Assembly: GCF_016019935.1 (NCBI RefSeq)
Contig: NZ_JAECMT010000003.1
Coordinates: forward strand, 505,388 to 569,387
Source: Paenibacillus sp. GSMTC-2017
Lineage (GTDB): Bacteria; Bacillota; Bacilli; Paenibacillales; Paenibacillaceae
Direction of reading: 5' to 3'
Length of the DNA stretch: 64,000 nt
Shown: positions 35,732 through 47,397 of the stretch, piece after piece
Layout of the letters: every line of letters starts with the position of its first letter
How positions within the stretch are numbered: the stretch's first letter is position 1
Program-made: the position numbers and the translations under genes
The notes under the pieces: generated by a model
Database searches by the model: none
Told to the model about the DNA's origin: nothing
The model's input: the letters and a program-made list of their open reading frames with translations, nothing else

Positions 35732-36427
35732 ATGAAGTTTGCAGTTATCGTATTTCCGGGTTCCAACTGTGATATCGATTGCTATAAAGCGGTAGAATTA
35801 ACAATCGGCCAAAAGGTCGATTATGTATGGCATACGGCTACGGATTTGTCTGCTTATGACGGTATTCTAGTACCGGGTGGCTTCTCTTATGGTGACTACT
35901 TGCGTTGCGGGGCAATTGCGCAATTTGCTAATGTCATGAACGAAGTGAAAAAGGCAGCTGAGCAAGGAAAGTTCATTCTTGGTATTTGTAACGGATTTCA
36001 AATTTTGACGGAAGCGGGATTGTTGCCGGGTGCACTTATCCGTAACAGTGGCCTTAAGTTCCGTTGTCATAGTACGCCTCTCGAAGTCGTTAACGCGAAT
36101 ACATCATTTACAAACCAATACTCGCAAGGCGAGATTATCCATATTCCTATCGCCCATGGCGAAGGAAACTATTATTGCGACGATGCCACTTTGGCAGAGC
36201 TTCAAGAAAACAATCAGATCGTATTCCGCTATGCAGGAGATACGAATCCTAACGGTTCCGTAGACAATATTGCAGGAGTAAGCAACAAAGCTGGCAACGT
36301 AGTTGGCATGATGCCGCACCCTGAACGCGCAGTTGATCAATTGCTAGGTTCTGAGGACGGCAAACGGATGTTTACATCGATTTTGAATGCATGGAGGGAA
36401 CAACATGGCGCAGCAATTAACGGCTAA
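35732..36427 (+). CDS. purQ: FGAM synthase, glutaminase subunit
   Basis: 231-residue class I glutamine amidotransferase. [18 protein letters not shown] is the family start; the nucleophile is the Cys in [11 protein letters not shown], and the His-Glu pair is in [12 protein letters not shown]. It feeds ammonia to PurL. The purL start lies inside its 3' end (23-bp overlap). Confidence 0.98.
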   Translation: MKFAVIVFPGSNCDIDCYKAVELTIGQKVDYVWHTATDLSAYDGILVPGGFSYGDYLRCGAIAQFANVMNEVKKAAEQGKFILGICNGFQILTEAGLLPGALIRNSGLKFRCHSTPLEVVNANTSFTNQYSQGEIIHIPIAHGEGNYYCDDATLAELQENNQIVFRYAGDTNPNGSVDNIAGVSNKAGNVVGMMPHPERAVDQLLGSEDGKRMFTSILNAWREQHGAAING

Positions 36428-38648
36428 AGAACCGACAGCGGATCAAATCGCTGATCAACGCATCTACACACAATTTGGTGTAACTGACCATGAATATGAA
36501 TTGGTTTGCGGTTTTCTAGGACGTAAACCCAACTATACAGAGATTGGTGTTTTCAGCGTCATGTGGTCGGAGCATTGTTCATACAAAAACTCCAAGCCAA
36601 TTCTAAAGAAGTTCCCAATTACAGGCCCACGCGTTCTAATGGGTCCGGGTGAAGGCGCAGGTATCGTAGATATCGGTGACAACCAGGCCGTTGTATTCAA
36701 AATTGAATCACATAACCATCCGTCTGCAGTTGAACCTTTCCAAGGCGCAGCAACAGGTGTCGGCGGTATTCTCCGTGATATCTTCTCTATGGGTGCTCGT
36801 CCGATTGCTGTTCTGAACAGCTTGCGCTTCGGTAACCTTAATAATGATCGTGTGAAATACTTATTCGAAAATGTCGTAAGCGGTATTGCTGGATACGGCA
36901 ATTGCATCGGAGTTCCAACGGTTGGTGGAGAAGTGATGTTCGACGAGAGCTATGAAGGCAATCCACTCGTCAATGCAATGGCTGTTGGTTTGATTGATCA
37001 TGATAAAATTCAGCGCGGTGTCGCTAAAGGTGTAGGTAACCCAGTATTCTATGTGGGCCCAGCAACTGGTCGTGATGGTATCCATGGTGCGACATTCGCA
37101 TCAGTTGAATTGTCAGATGAGTCTGAAGAAAAGCGTACGGCTGTTCAAGTAGGCGATCCGTTTATGGAAAAGCTGGTTATGGAAGCAACACTTGAACTTA
37201 TCAACTCTGGTATTGTTCTTGGTATTCAAGATATGGGAGCGGCAGGTCTTACTTGCTCTAGCGCTGAGATGGCGTCAAAAGCAGGCAACGGACTTGAGCT
37301 ATACCTTGATGAAGTGCCACAACGTGAGACTGGCATGACACCTTACGAAATGATGCTTTCGGAATCACAAGAGCGTATGCTCTTTGTAGTTGAGCCGCAG
37401 CATGAAGCACAAGCAATGGAAATCTTCGATCGTTGGGGCATTATTTGTGCCAAGGTTGGTAAAGTGACAGATGATGGTCGTCTTCGCTTGTTCCACCAAG
37501 GAGAAGAAGTAGCGAATATGCCGGTTACTGCACTTGTTGATGAGTGCCCGGTTTACAATAAACCTTCAGCAGAACCAGCATACTACCGTGATAATGCATC
37601 CGTTGATGCATCTGCGTTCGCTGAATTGACTGATTTGACAGGCACACTTGAGAAGGTGCTAGGATCACCAACAGTTGCAAGTAAAGAGTGGATCTACAAT
37701 CAATATGACTACATGGTTCGTACAGCAACAGCAGTTCAACCAGGTTCTGATGCAGCAGTTGTATTAGTTGATGGAACGCGTAAAGCACTTGCAATGACTA
37801 CAGATTGCAACGGCCGTTATGTGTACCTAGATCCAGAAATGGGCGGTCGTATTGCGGTAGCAGAAGCAGCACGTAATATCGTTTGTTCTGGTGCAGAACC
37901 ACTTGCTGTTACAGACAACCTTAACTTTGGTAACCCTGAGAAGCCAGAAGTATTCTGGCAATTGGAGAAATCTGCTGACGGCATGTCTGAAGCTTGTGTC
38001 ATCTTGGATACACCAGTTATCGGCGGCAATGTTAGCTTGTACAATGAAAATGCTAAAGGTGCTATCTACCCGACTCCAGTTATCGGTATGGTAGGTCTTG
38101 TTCATGATATCGATCACATTATGACGCAAAAGTTTAAATCCGAAGGCGATGTAATCATACTTCTTGGAGAAACAAAAGCAGAGTTTGGCGGAAGTGAATT
38201 GCAATATGTATTAAACGGCGCACCTTCAGGTCGTCCGCCAGTTGTTGATCTTGCAGTTGAGAAACGGGTGCAAAAAGCGGTTCTTGGTGCTATTCAACAA
38301 GGACTTGTAGCATCTGCCCATGATTTGTCTGAAGGCGGTATCGCAGCAGCAATTGCTGAATCCTGTATTAGCGGTGGAATCGGTGCTGAAGTGAGCTTGT
38401 CTAGCGATCTGCGTCCAGATCACTTGTTGTTCAGTGAATCACAATCTCGTATTTTGTTATCAGCTAAGCCAGATCAAGTAGAAGCTTTGACCACTTGGTT
38501 AACAGATCAAGGAGTCGTTCATGCAACTATAGGTACAGTAACAGGTAGTCATGTAACGATTAAAGTAAACGGTAAGGCTGGTATCAGCGCACCTGTTAAA
38601 CAACTGGAGAAGGTTTGGAAGGATGCGATTCCGTGTCTAATGAAATAA
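36405..38648 (+). CDS. purL: FGAM synthase, PurL subunit
   Basis: 747 residues from the ATG at 36405, six bases after GGAGGG; an ATG at 36387 lacks such a site. This is the short PurL that needs PurS and PurQ. Conserved parts include [40 protein letters not shown] and the C-terminal [12 protein letters not shown]. It makes FGAM from FGAR, ATP and ammonia. The 3' end overlaps purF by 16 bp. Confidence 0.98.
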   Translation: MAQQLTAKEPTADQIADQRIYTQFGVTDHEYELVCGFLGRKPNYTEIGVFSVMWSEHCSYKNSKPILKKFPITGPRVLMGPGEGAGIVDIGDNQAVVFKIESHNHPSAVEPFQGAATGVGGILRDIFSMGARPIAVLNSLRFGNLNNDRVKYLFENVVSGIAGYGNCIGVPTVGGEVMFDESYEGNPLVNAMAVGLIDHDKIQRGVAKGVGNPVFYVGPATGRDGIHGATFASVELSDESEEKRTAVQVGDPFMEKLVMEATLELINSGIVLGIQDMGAAGLTCSSAEMASKAGNGLELYLDEVPQRETGMTPYEMMLSESQERMLFVVEPQHEAQAMEIFDRWGIICAKVGKVTDDGRLRLFHQGEEVANMPVTALVDECPVYNKPSAEPAYYRDNASVDASAFAELTDLTGTLEKVLGSPTVASKEWIYNQYDYMVRTATAVQPGSDAAVVLVDGTRKALAMTTDCNGRYVYLDPEMGGRIAVAEAARNIVCSGAEPLAVTDNLNFGNPEKPEVFWQLEKSADGMSEACVILDTPVIGGNVSLYNENAKGAIYPTPVIGMVGLVHDIDHIMTQKFKSEGDVIILLGETKAEFGGSELQYVLNGAPSGRPPVVDLAVEKRVQKAVLGAIQQGLVASAHDLSEGGIAAAIAESCISGGIGAEVSLSSDLRPDHLLFSESQSRILLSAKPDQVEALTTWLTDQGVVHATIGTVTGSHVTIKVNGKAGISAPVKQLEKVWKDAIPCLMK

Positions 38649-40114
38649 TCGAGAAACCTCGGCTATGGACTGGAAACCACTACAATGAGGGCATCGGTCG
38701 TGACGATATTTTCGATAAGCTGCGTGAAGAATGTGGTGTGTTCGGTGTATTTGGGCATCCACACGCTTCTGATCTATCGTATTATGGCTTACATGCGCTT
38801 CAGCATCGCGGTGAGGAAAGTGCGGGAATTTGTACGGTAGACACAGCAGACAACAATAAATTCAACTATTATCGCGGCATGGGACTAGTGAAGGAAGTGT
38901 TCGATAAGGAAAAGCTGGATATGTTGTCTGGCGACCGTTCCATCGGACATGTTCGCTACTCAACGGCGGGAGAAAGCAAGCTGGCAAACGCTCAGCCGCT
39001 TATCTTCCGCTACCGTGACGGCGATCTTGCAGTTGCAACAAACGGCAATATCGTTAACGCACCGGAAATTCGCAAGGAGCTGGAGATGGCAGGATCTATT
39101 TTCCAAACGTCCAGTGATACAGAAGTTATTGCCCATCTGATTGCTCGTTCGCCAAAAGATTTCGAGACAGCAGCTAAAGAAGCTCTTCAAAGAATTGTCG
39201 GAGGATTCGCATTTCTCATTATGACCAATGACAAGCTGATTGTTGCGTCCGATCCGAATGGACTGCGTCCGCTTGCGATGGGACGTATCGGAGATGGTTA
39301 CGTGTTTTCCTCTGAGACATGTGCTTTCGAAACAATTGGTGCAGAGTATATGCGTGATGTTCAACCCGGTGAGTTGCTTATTTTGGACGCTAATGGAATG
39401 CGTAAAGATCGATATGCAGAGGTGGAACGTCGTGCAACTTGTGCGATGGAATACATTTATTTTGCTCGCCCAGACAGCGACATTCATGGCATCAATATTC
39501 ATTCTGCTCGCAAACGTATGGGACAGCAGCTCGCTATTGAATCGTTTGTTGATGCGGATATCGTTATTGGCGTTCCAGACTCAAGTATTTCTGCAGCAAT
39601 CGGTTACGCAGAACAAACAGGAATACCTTATGAGCTTGGGCTCATCAAAAATAAATATACAGGACGTACATTCATTCAACCTTCTCAAGAGCTTCGTGAG
39701 AAAGGTGTAAAGATGAAGTTGTCTGCTGTTCGCAAAGTAGTTGAAGGCAAACGTGTCGTAATGATCGATGATTCAATCGTTCGTGGTACGACTTCTCGCC
39801 GGATCGTCAACTTGCTACGCGAAGCAGGAGCACTAGAGGTTCACGTTCAAATTACGTCACCACCGTTCAAAAATCCTTGTTATTACGGTATCGATACACC
39901 TGATCGTAAGGAACTTATCGCATCATTCCGAACGGTAGAAGAAATTCGCAAAGAAATTAATGCAGATTCTTTAGCATTCCTAAGCGATGAAGGATTCGTA
40001 GAATCAGTAGGCGGCAATGATGGAGAGCACAATCGCGGAATGTGTTTAGCATGTTTCGATAATGACTATCCAACGCCAGTTGACGAAGACTCGGATAAAA
40101 GCTGTAGCTGTTAG
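38633..40114 (+). CDS. purF: Amidophosphoribosyltransferase
   Basis: 493 residues from the GTG at 38633, spaced well from GGAAGG. It makes phosphoribosylamine from PRPP and glutamine, the committed step. The nucleophile is Cys34 ([11 protein letters not shown]), so the propeptide to be removed would be 33 residues, against 11 in B. subtilis. The Cys residues of the Fe4S4 type are present ([14 protein letters not shown] and [13 protein letters not shown]). The PRPP loop is [17 protein letters not shown]. Overlaps purL; 66 bp before purM. Confidence 0.97.
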   Translation: MSNEIIEKPRLWTGNHYNEGIGRDDIFDKLREECGVFGVFGHPHASDLSYYGLHALQHRGEESAGICTVDTADNNKFNYYRGMGLVKEVFDKEKLDMLSGDRSIGHVRYSTAGESKLANAQPLIFRYRDGDLAVATNGNIVNAPEIRKELEMAGSIFQTSSDTEVIAHLIARSPKDFETAAKEALQRIVGGFAFLIMTNDKLIVASDPNGLRPLAMGRIGDGYVFSSETCAFETIGAEYMRDVQPGELLILDANGMRKDRYAEVERRATCAMEYIYFARPDSDIHGINIHSARKRMGQQLAIESFVDADIVIGVPDSSISAAIGYAEQTGIPYELGLIKNKYTGRTFIQPSQELREKGVKMKLSAVRKVVEGKRVVMIDDSIVRGTTSRRIVNLLREAGALEVHVQITSPPFKNPCYYGIDTPDRKELIASFRTVEEIRKEINADSLAFLSDEGFVESVGGNDGEHNRGMCLACFDNDYPTPVDEDSDKSCSC

Positions 40115-40180
40115 CAGATGCAGTTGATATAACGGACTTTCTAATAGTGAAACTGTATATATAGAAGGAGATGACCCCAG

Positions 40181-41224
40181 GTGTCAGAAGCATACAAAAA
40201 GGCAGGCGTCGACATTGCTGCAGGCAATGAAGCGGTTGAACGGATGAAGAAGCACGTGAAACGGACTTACCGTCCAGAGGTAATGGCTGAGCTCGGAGGT
40301 TTCGGCGGATTGTTTGGCCTAAATAAGGACAAATATGAGGAGCCTGTGCTAGTATCTGGTACGGATGGCGTTGGTACGAAGCTTATGCTTGCTTTTGCTA
40401 TGGATAAGCACGACACGATTGGGATTGACGCGGTTGCAATGTGCGTAAACGATATTATCGTTCAAGGCGCTGAACCGCTATTTTTCCTCGATTATTTAGC
40501 ATGCGGCAAAGTTGTTCCTGAGAAAATCGAATCTATCGTTAAAGGCATTTCTGAAGGTTGTGTTCAAGCGGGTTGCGCACTAATCGGTGGGGAGACAGCT
40601 GAGATGCCGGGTATGTATTCCTCGGATGAATACGATATTGCAGGTTTTACAGTTGGTATCGTCGATAAGAAAAAAATGATTGATGGTTCAACAATCGCAC
40701 CGGGCGATGTTGTACTTGGTTTTGCCTCCAGCGGTATTCACAGCAATGGCTTTTCTCTTGTACGTCGTTTGTTGCTTGAACAAGCGGGCTACAAGCTGGA
40801 TCAACAATTCGAAGAACTTGGCGGAGCTAAGCTAGGTGATGTACTTCTTGAGCCAACTCGCATCTATGTGAAGCAAGCTTTGGCGCTAATTGAGAAAGTT
40901 ACAGTTAAAGGTATGGCTCATATTACAGGCGGCGGCTTTATCGAAAATATTCCTCGTGTTCTTCCTGAAGGAGTTAACGTCGATATCGAGTATGGTTCAT
41001 GGCCAATTTTGCCTATCTTCGAACTTATGCAACGTAAGGGTGAAATTACGAATCGTGACATGTTCACGACGTTTAATATGGGTATCGGTCTAGTTATCGT
41101 AGTACCAGCCGATCAAGCGGAAGAAGCGCTTCGTGTTTCCGCAGAACTTGGAGAGCAAGCTTACCGTATCGGTACAGTTACGGAAGGCAGCCGCATTGTG
41201 ACGTTTACTGGAGCCGTTGTATAA
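40181..41224 (+). CDS. purM: Phosphoribosylformylglycinamidine cyclo-ligase (AIR synthase)
   Basis: 347 residues starting at GTG, after GAAGGAGATG. It closes the imidazole ring of FGAM to AIR with ATP. Family blocks include [32 protein letters not shown] and [16 protein letters not shown]. It shares the PurL fold. Its stop codon overlaps the purN start by one base (TAATG), a coupling arrangement. Confidence 0.97.
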   Translation: MSEAYKKAGVDIAAGNEAVERMKKHVKRTYRPEVMAELGGFGGLFGLNKDKYEEPVLVSGTDGVGTKLMLAFAMDKHDTIGIDAVAMCVNDIIVQGAEPLFFLDYLACGKVVPEKIESIVKGISEGCVQAGCALIGGETAEMPGMYSSDEYDIAGFTVGIVDKKKMIDGSTIAPGDVVLGFASSGIHSNGFSLVRRLLLEQAGYKLDQQFEELGGAKLGDVLLEPTRIYVKQALALIEKVTVKGMAHITGGGFIENIPRVLPEGVNVDIEYGSWPILPIFELMQRKGEITNRDMFTTFNMGIGLVIVVPADQAEEALRVSAELGEQAYRIGTVTEGSRIVTFTGAVV

Positions 41225-41835
41225 TGGCGGCTCTTCGCATCGCGGTGTTTGCGTCGGGACAAGGTACGAACTTCCAGGCGATTGCCGATTCAGTGCGAGA
41301 AGGGAAGCTCGATGTCACCATCGAGCTTCTTGTTTGTGACAAGCCGTCTGCTCCTGTGGTGGGGCGTGCAGCTAAGTCAGGAGTAGACGCCTTTGTATTC
41401 AAACCTAAGGATTATCCATCTCGCGAAGCTTATGAAGAGATAATTATTCAAGAGTTGCGTAAACGCCAAGTAAATCTTATTGTACTTGCGGGATATATGC
41501 GTATTTTGACACCAGTTATTGTAGATGCTTTTTTCGGTAAAATGATCAATATCCATCCATCCTTACTGCCATCCTTCCCAGGTATGAATGGCATTCAGCA
41601 GGCGTTCGAGCATGGTGTAAAGCTGACAGGTGCGACCGTACATTACGTTGATGGAGGTCTCGATAGCGGACCAATCATCGCACAGACTCCAGTTGAAATA
41701 ATGGAAGACGATACGTTGGAATCACTAAGTCAGCGTATTCATACGGCAGAACAGAAGTTGTTACCAAGTGTAATCGGATGGATTGCCGCAGGCAAAGTAA
41801 CGCTAAACGGCAGAAAAGTTTCTGAAGAGAAGTAA
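41224..41835 (+). CDS. purN: Phosphoribosylglycinamide formyltransferase
   Basis: 203 residues. Transfers the formyl group of 10-formyl-THF to GAR. The start RIAVFASGQGTNFQAIAD, catalytic block INIHPSLLPSFPGMNG (with the Asn and His) and HYVDGGLDSGPIIAQ are typical. ATG overlaps the purM stop. Confidence 0.97.
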   Translation: MAALRIAVFASGQGTNFQAIADSVREGKLDVTIELLVCDKPSAPVVGRAAKSGVDAFVFKPKDYPSREAYEEIIIQELRKRQVNLIVLAGYMRILTPVIVDAFFGKMINIHPSLLPSFPGMNGIQQAFEHGVKLTGATVHYVDGGLDSGPIIAQTPVEIMEDDTLESLSQRIHTAEQKLLPSVIGWIAAGKVTLNGRKVSEEK

Positions 41836-41877
41836 TCCGTGCATTGTAGCTTCATAATTACAAAGGAGGGTATTTAG

Positions 41878-43425
41878 TTGGCTATTCGTAGAGCGTTAAT
41901 TAGTGTGTCCGACAAAAGGGGTATTGTGGAGTTCTCTAGAGAACTAGCGAATCAAGGGGTGCAAATCATTTCTACAGGAGGTACGTTTAACTTGCTGCAG
42001 AAGGAAGGTGTTCCGGTTATCGGTATTTCTGACGTAACGGGATTTCCAGAAATTCTAGATGGACGTGTAAAAACGTTGCATCCAGCAGTACATAGCGGAC
42101 TTCTTGCGATCCGTGATAATGAGGAGCATCAGAAAGTAATGCGTGAGCTTGGTCTCGATTACATCGATCTCGTTATCGTCAACTTGTATCCGTTCAAAGA
42201 AACAATAGCTAAACTGGATGTATCCTACGAAGACGCAGTTGAAAATATCGACATTGGTGGTCCGACAATGCTTCGTTCTGCTGCAAAAAATCATGCCTTT
42301 GTATCAGTAGTTGTTGATGCTAATGACTATAGCGCTGTCCTAGAAGAAGTAAAAGCTGATGGCGATACTACTCTTGCAACTCGCAAACGTCTTGCTGCTA
42401 AAGTGTTCCGTCATACTGCTTCCTATGATGCTCTTATTGCAAATTATCTTTCTAAGCAAGTAGGCGAGCCTTTACCAGAAACTTATACGGTTACTTACGA
42501 GAAGGTACAAGATTTACGTTATGGAGAAAACCCGCATCAGAAGGCTGCTTTCTATAGCAAACCACTTGCACCTACTGGCAATGTAACGACAGCTGAACAA
42601 TTGCACGGTAAGGAGCTTTCCTACAATAACATTTCCGATGCGAATGCCGCGCTCTCTATTCTTAAAGAGTTTGAAGAACCTGCTGTCGTAGCAGTTAAAC
42701 ACATGAATCCATGTGGAGTTGGTATTGGGGCAACAATTCATGAAGCTTATAAGAAAGCGTATGAAGCAGATTCCACTTCAATATTCGGCGGAATCGTGGC
42801 AGCTAACCGTACAATTGATGCGGACACAGCGGAACTGCTTGGCGGTATTTTCCTTGAAATAATTATTGCGCCGAACTTTACACCTGAAGCACTTGAAATA
42901 TTAACGAAGAAAAAGAACATTCGACTTCTTAAACTTGGAGAAATGACTACGGCGGCTGAACGTAAGTCAGAATGGCTCGTAACATCAGTTGACGGTGGCA
43001 TGCTCGTACAAGAAAGTGATGTTCATAGCCTGACAGAAGCTGATTTGAACATTGTAACTGACCGCAAGCCAACTGCTGAAGAGATGAAACAATTGTTGTT
43101 CGGCTGGAAAGTTGTTAAGCATGTAAAGTCGAATGCGATCTTGTTAGCGAAGGACGATATGACGGTTGGCGTTGGTGCTGGACAGATGAATCGTGTCGGA
43201 GCAGCCCGCATTGCAATTGAGCAAGCAGGCGAGAAGGCATCTGGCTCCATCTTAGCATCTGATGCATTTTTCCCAATGGGCGATACAGTTGAGCTTGCAG
43301 CTAAAGCTGGCATTAAAGCGATTATCCAACCAGGTGGCTCTATTAAGGACGAGGAGTCAATCGCAGCTGCGAACGCTAACGGAATTGCTATGGTGTTTAC
43401 TAGCGTACGTCACTTTAAACATTAA
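41878..43425 (+). CDS. purH: Bifunctional AICAR transformylase/IMP cyclohydrolase
   Basis: 515 residues starting at TTG after AAAGGAGGG. The N-terminal MGS-like IMP cyclohydrolase domain ([43 protein letters not shown]) and the C-terminal AICAR formyltransferase domain ([24 protein letters not shown]) are both complete. It carries out the last two steps to IMP. Confidence 0.98.
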   Translation: MAIRRALISVSDKRGIVEFSRELANQGVQIISTGGTFNLLQKEGVPVIGISDVTGFPEILDGRVKTLHPAVHSGLLAIRDNEEHQKVMRELGLDYIDLVIVNLYPFKETIAKLDVSYEDAVENIDIGGPTMLRSAAKNHAFVSVVVDANDYSAVLEEVKADGDTTLATRKRLAAKVFRHTASYDALIANYLSKQVGEPLPETYTVTYEKVQDLRYGENPHQKAAFYSKPLAPTGNVTTAEQLHGKELSYNNISDANAALSILKEFEEPAVVAVKHMNPCGVGIGATIHEAYKKAYEADSTSIFGGIVAANRTIDADTAELLGGIFLEIIIAPNFTPEALEILTKKKNIRLLKLGEMTTAAERKSEWLVTSVDGGMLVQESDVHSLTEADLNIVTDRKPTAEEMKQLLFGWKVVKHVKSNAILLAKDDMTVGVGAGQMNRVGAARIAIEQAGEKASGSILASDAFFPMGDTVELAAKAGIKAIIQPGGSIKDEESIAAANANGIAMVFTSVRHFKH

Positions 43426-43460
43426 TACTGTAATCTTTTAATTCGGGGAGGTTTACGGAT

Positions 43461-44726
43461 ATGCGTATTTTGGTTATTGGCGGCGGCGGGCGGGAACATG
43501 CAATCGTGTGGGCGCTGAAGAAAAGTGAGAAAGTAACAAAGCTATTCTGTGCACCGGGTAATGCAGGTATTGCCCAGCTTGCAGAATGTGTACCACTAGC
43601 GGTATCGCAATTCGATGAATTAACTCGTTACGCAAAAGATACTGCTATTGATCTCGTATTTGTTGGACCAGATGATCCGCTTGCGGATGGTATTGTGGAT
43701 GCATTCGAAGCAGCAGGTATTCCTGCGTTTGGACCAAACAAACTAGCGGCTGAGATTGAAGGCAGCAAAATTTTTATGAAAAACCTATTGAAAAAATATA
43801 ATATCCCTACTGCAAAATACGAAACGTTCACTGATTACAGGGCGGCATTAACTTATTTGCGTCAACATTCGTTGCCAGCCGTTATTAAAACGGATGGATT
43901 AGCAGCAGGTAAAGGTGTAACTGTAGCAGCTACTTTAGAAGAAGCTGAAGCTGCACTTCGTGAAGCTATGGTAGATAAAGTATTCGGTAACTCGGGCAAT
44001 CAAGTTGTTATCGAGGAGTTTCTAGAAGGGCAAGAAATGTCTATTTTAGCCTTCGTTGATGGTGAGACAGTGAAACCGATGGTTCCTGCACAGGATCATA
44101 AGCAAATCTTTGATGGAGATAAAGGACCGAACACTGGTGGTATGGGTACTTATTGCCCATTGCCGCACATTGATCCAGCTATCATCGAAGAGTCTATCGT
44201 GAGTATAATCATTCCAACTGCTAAAGCAATGGTAAGCGAAGGTCGTTCGTTCCGAGGTATTCTTTTCGCCGGACTAATGGTTACGAAGGATGGTCCAAAG
44301 ACGATTGAGTTCAACGCAAGATTTGGTGATCCAGAAGCACAAGTTTTATTGCCAAGTCTGAAAACTGATTTGTTAGACATAGTACTTGCAGCGATGAACG
44401 GACAGTTAGGTAAGCTCGATATCGAGTGGAAGGATGAAGCGGCAGTTTGTGTTGCTATCGCTTCGGAAGGATATCCTGCTTCGTATCCGAAGGGCCGCGT
44501 CATTACAGGGATCTCCGAAGCTGAAGCGCAAGGAGCACTTGTATTCCATGCTGGGACAGCCGAGAAAGATGGCGAACTCGTAACGAGTGGCGGACGTGTT
44601 CTGGGTATCGTCGGTGTTGGACGAGATATAGCTGAAGCGCGTACTCGCGCATATGAGGCTGTTAGTGTAATTCAGTTCGAAGGTAAGCAAAACCGTACAG
44701 ATATTGCGTCAAAAGCTTTAGTATAG
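43461..44726 (+). CDS. purD: Phosphoribosylamine-glycine ligase
   Basis: 421-residue ATP-grasp enzyme that makes GAR. RILVIGGGGREHAIVWAL is the usual start; ATP-binding blocks include VIKTDGLAAGKGV, EEFLEGQEMSILAFVDG and IEFNARFGDPEAQVLL. It is the last gene of the pur operon. A strong terminator follows. Confidence 0.98.
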   Translation: MRILVIGGGGREHAIVWALKKSEKVTKLFCAPGNAGIAQLAECVPLAVSQFDELTRYAKDTAIDLVFVGPDDPLADGIVDAFEAAGIPAFGPNKLAAEIEGSKIFMKNLLKKYNIPTAKYETFTDYRAALTYLRQHSLPAVIKTDGLAAGKGVTVAATLEEAEAALREAMVDKVFGNSGNQVVIEEFLEGQEMSILAFVDGETVKPMVPAQDHKQIFDGDKGPNTGGMGTYCPLPHIDPAIIEESIVSIIIPTAKAMVSEGRSFRGILFAGLMVTKDGPKTIEFNARFGDPEAQVLLPSLKTDLLDIVLAAMNGQLGKLDIEWKDEAAVCVAIASEGYPASYPKGRVITGISEAEAQGALVFHAGTAEKDGELVTSGGRVLGIVGVGRDIAEARTRAYEAVSVIQFEGKQNRTDIASKALV

Positions 44727-44754
44727 ATATCTCTAGTGTTAAATGTTACAAATG

Positions 44755-44812
44755 AAACTCTTTATCCAGGCCTCTCCTTCTATTAGGAGAGTCTTGGTAA
44801 AGAGTTTTTTTG
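44755..44812 (+). terminator. Terminator of the pur operon
   Basis: AACTCTTTA..CCAGG.CTCTCC / GGAGAG.CTTGG.TAAAGAGTT with seven T residues; a long, strong hairpin. The following 180 bp hold no gene. Confidence 0.92.
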
Positions 44813-44994
44813 CGAAACGAATCCTGTTTAGATATTTGTCAGTTCTTATCAATTATAAGAAGAGCTCTTATCATTGTTTTGTTATGTAAAGGCGGTTTCC
44901 GTCTAATAGGCACGAATAGTGTTACTAATTTGTAACTCTCTGAAACTACTATTCCGTTAAGATAAATCTATCAGCGGAATAGAAGGTGATTCAA

Positions 44995-45897
44995 ATGGAA
45001 AAGGTTAAAAAGCGTCGTCGTAGAATGGCAGTGCTTATTGTATTTGCAGCAATTTTGGTATGGGTAGGAGGCTGTGCAACCGGTCAGTCAATGGGGTTGT
45101 CGGCACTAGTATCTATGGAAGACAAGGAAACCGCAGTTGAAGGAGATTCGGTTGTAGGTGGAGTAGTAGAAGGTAATACAAATGGCAGTGACGCTGATGA
45201 AATACCGAAAGATTCAAATAAGGATCAAGGTACAGACGAGCAGACTAAAAACGATGGTTCTAATCCGTACAAAGGCGACCCAGATGAAGATATCTCAGAA
45301 GAAACACTGAACCCAGATCATAATGAAAAACGTGTAGCATTAACATTCGACGACGGACCAGATACCCGATATACTACGGCTATTTTGGATATATTAAAGG
45401 AAAAAGGTGTTAAAGCAACCTTTTTTGTAGTGGGAACACAGGTTGAGAGGCATCCAGATATATTGCAACGGATGGTAGATGAAGGACATGAAATAGGCAA
45501 TCATACTCAAACGCATAAAGATTTAAGAACACTATCGAAATCGCAAATTATATCCGAGATAAGTGAAACGGATAATGCAATAGAAGAAGTTTTAGGATTT
45601 ACACCATCCATATTTAGAGCACCATATGGTGCACTTTCCAAAAAAGTTATGAATGTGCTTCACGAACATGATCGCAGACATGTTGGATGGACAGTAGATA
45701 CACGTGATTGGGCAGGAACTTCTGTTTCTGATATGCGTGACATGATTCGAAATGAAACTAAACCAAATGGTATAATATTGATGCATTCGTTCGGAGGCAA
45801 ACATATTATCAATACAGTAAATATGCTTTCCGGTGCAATTGATGATTTAGCGGAGAAGGGTTTCACCTTTGTTACGATAGATCAGATTCCGGAGTAA
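44995..45897 (+). CDS. Polysaccharide deacetylase, lipoprotein
   Basis: 300 residues from the ATG at 44995 (AGAAGGTGA before it). A basic N-terminus and hydrophobic helix end in a VGGC lipobox, so it is probably a membrane-anchored lipoprotein. An acidic, low-complexity linker leads to a full NodB domain: TFDDGPD (motif 1), GNHTQTH (metal His pair), RAPYG, the WTVDTRDW block and ILMHS. It likely deacetylates peptidoglycan. It heads a four-gene cluster with an FG-GAP lipoprotein and a two-component system. Confidence 0.93.
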   Translation: MEKVKKRRRRMAVLIVFAAILVWVGGCATGQSMGLSALVSMEDKETAVEGDSVVGGVVEGNTNGSDADEIPKDSNKDQGTDEQTKNDGSNPYKGDPDEDISEETLNPDHNEKRVALTFDDGPDTRYTTAILDILKEKGVKATFFVVGTQVERHPDILQRMVDEGHEIGNHTQTHKDLRTLSKSQIISEISETDNAIEEVLGFTPSIFRAPYGALSKKVMNVLHEHDRRHVGWTVDTRDWAGTSVSDMRDMIRNETKPNGIILMHSFGGKHIINTVNMLSGAIDDLAEKGFTFVTIDQIPE

Positions 45898-45926
45898 AAG
45901 CTATTTAACGGAAGGAGATCGGCTTA

Positions 45927-47378
45927 TTGATGCAGGAACGATCACGATATCTCATATCCCGAATCTGGAATACGATTCGGATGAGTACGTTTCTTCTAGC
46001 ATTGCTCGTTGTTCCGCTAATTATTTCTGGATGCAGCTATACAGCAGCACCTGCGGATTTATTACAGAAACCAGCGATTGATAAGGATAAAGAAAAGCTT
46101 GCAGAGTCGATTAGCAAGGCACTTCCTCAATATAGTGTACTAATGGTCCCTCATCGTGATGATTTCAAGGAGGCCATTCGAGTAATCGATTTAGATAGCG
46201 ATGGGACAGAAGAAGCTGTAGTAAGTTACTATAATGAATACAGTACGCCAGAAATAATGGTGATGAAGCAAACGGAACATGGATGGAAGCAGTCGGTACT
46301 TATCGAGCAGCCACTTGCAAGAGACATTGCATGGCTAAGGATTACTGATATGGATGGTGACGGTAAATTTGAGTTTCTGACTGGTTGGATTGGTGGGTTT
46401 GATAGTCCTAATGTGTTAGAGGTTTATTCCTATAAAACGAAAGCGAGTCGAAATGATAAGGGAAGGTGGACACTTTCTCCAAATCAATCGATTCCTTATT
46501 ATTTAGCGGATACAGGAGATTTAAATGGAGACAAGCTAACTGATCTTGTTGTTGTCGCTGAATCTGGAAGCAACGGTAAGATGAATAATCCGACGTTCGT
46601 GTTAATTACATACGAATGGAAAAACAATGAATTAGCAAAACAAATGAAGCTGAAACTTCCAGAAGACGTTAATTATTACGATCGTATGTTAATTGGAGGA
46701 GTATCAGCTGATCATCAAGGTATCGTTCTTGAAGGAAATACAGGTGCTCATAGTACATTAACATATATGTATACTTGGGAACGAAGCGGATTAAGGCTTG
46801 TATATCCTAATGTTGAATTAGGATTGGATGGGTTTAGTGCAACTCCAACAGCGAGCGCTGACATGAACAATGACGGAATTATTGAACTGCATTGGGTAAA
46901 AGAGCCCCCAACTAATGAAGGTGTTGCGTATGCTAATACGATATGGATCAATCAATGGATGCAATGGGATGGAAAGCAAGGTTTCAAAAAAATTGCTGAG
47001 CAGTATTTAGATCATACTTATGGGGTAATTTTAGATATACCAGATTCTTGGATTGGACATTATTCCATGCGTATGTCACCTGCATCTTCATATGGTATCG
47101 TTACTTTTGACTATTGGAATGAAGCAGAACAACTAACTGCCGAACTTGTAACTATGTATGTTGTTCCAGTCAAGCAATGGAAGGCAGTAGAGGCAGTTTG
47201 GAAGGAAGAAGAGCGACCTTATCGTATGTTGGCAACGGCAAGCGGTAATCATTATTTAGTATCATTCAAGGAAGAAATCCCTTCGGATTTACCGAATAAA
47301 TGGCATGCCAAGTATGAAGAAATGGGTAAGGAAGTAACCCGACTTTCTTCGTACTTAAAGATTGAACAGGAAGATTGA
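45927..47378 (+). CDS. Lipoprotein with FG-GAP/VCBS-like Asp-rich repeats
   Basis: 483 residues (482 from the ATG at 45930). A signal peptide with lipobox IISGC is followed by a beta-propeller-like protein. At least four calcium-loop motifs of the DxDxDG type are seen: DLDSDGTEE, DMDGDGKFE, DLNGDKLTD and DMNNDGIIE, spaced through the protein. No enzyme motif is visible. GAAGGAG precedes the start. Together with the following response regulator and kinase genes it suggests a surface sensor or target of that system. Confidence 0.85.
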   Translation: MMQERSRYLISRIWNTIRMSTFLLALLVVPLIISGCSYTAAPADLLQKPAIDKDKEKLAESISKALPQYSVLMVPHRDDFKEAIRVIDLDSDGTEEAVVSYYNEYSTPEIMVMKQTEHGWKQSVLIEQPLARDIAWLRITDMDGDGKFEFLTGWIGGFDSPNVLEVYSYKTKASRNDKGRWTLSPNQSIPYYLADTGDLNGDKLTDLVVVAESGSNGKMNNPTFVLITYEWKNNELAKQMKLKLPEDVNYYDRMLIGGVSADHQGIVLEGNTGAHSTLTYMYTWERSGLRLVYPNVELGLDGFSATPTASADMNNDGIIELHWVKEPPTNEGVAYANTIWINQWMQWDGKQGFKKIAEQYLDHTYGVILDIPDSWIGHYSMRMSPASSYGIVTFDYWNEAEQLTAELVTMYVVPVKQWKAVEAVWKEEERPYRMLATASGNHYLVSFKEEIPSDLPNKWHAKYEEMGKEVTRLSSYLKIEQED

Positions 47379-47397
47379 CGAGTGGCGGTGACAGTGA

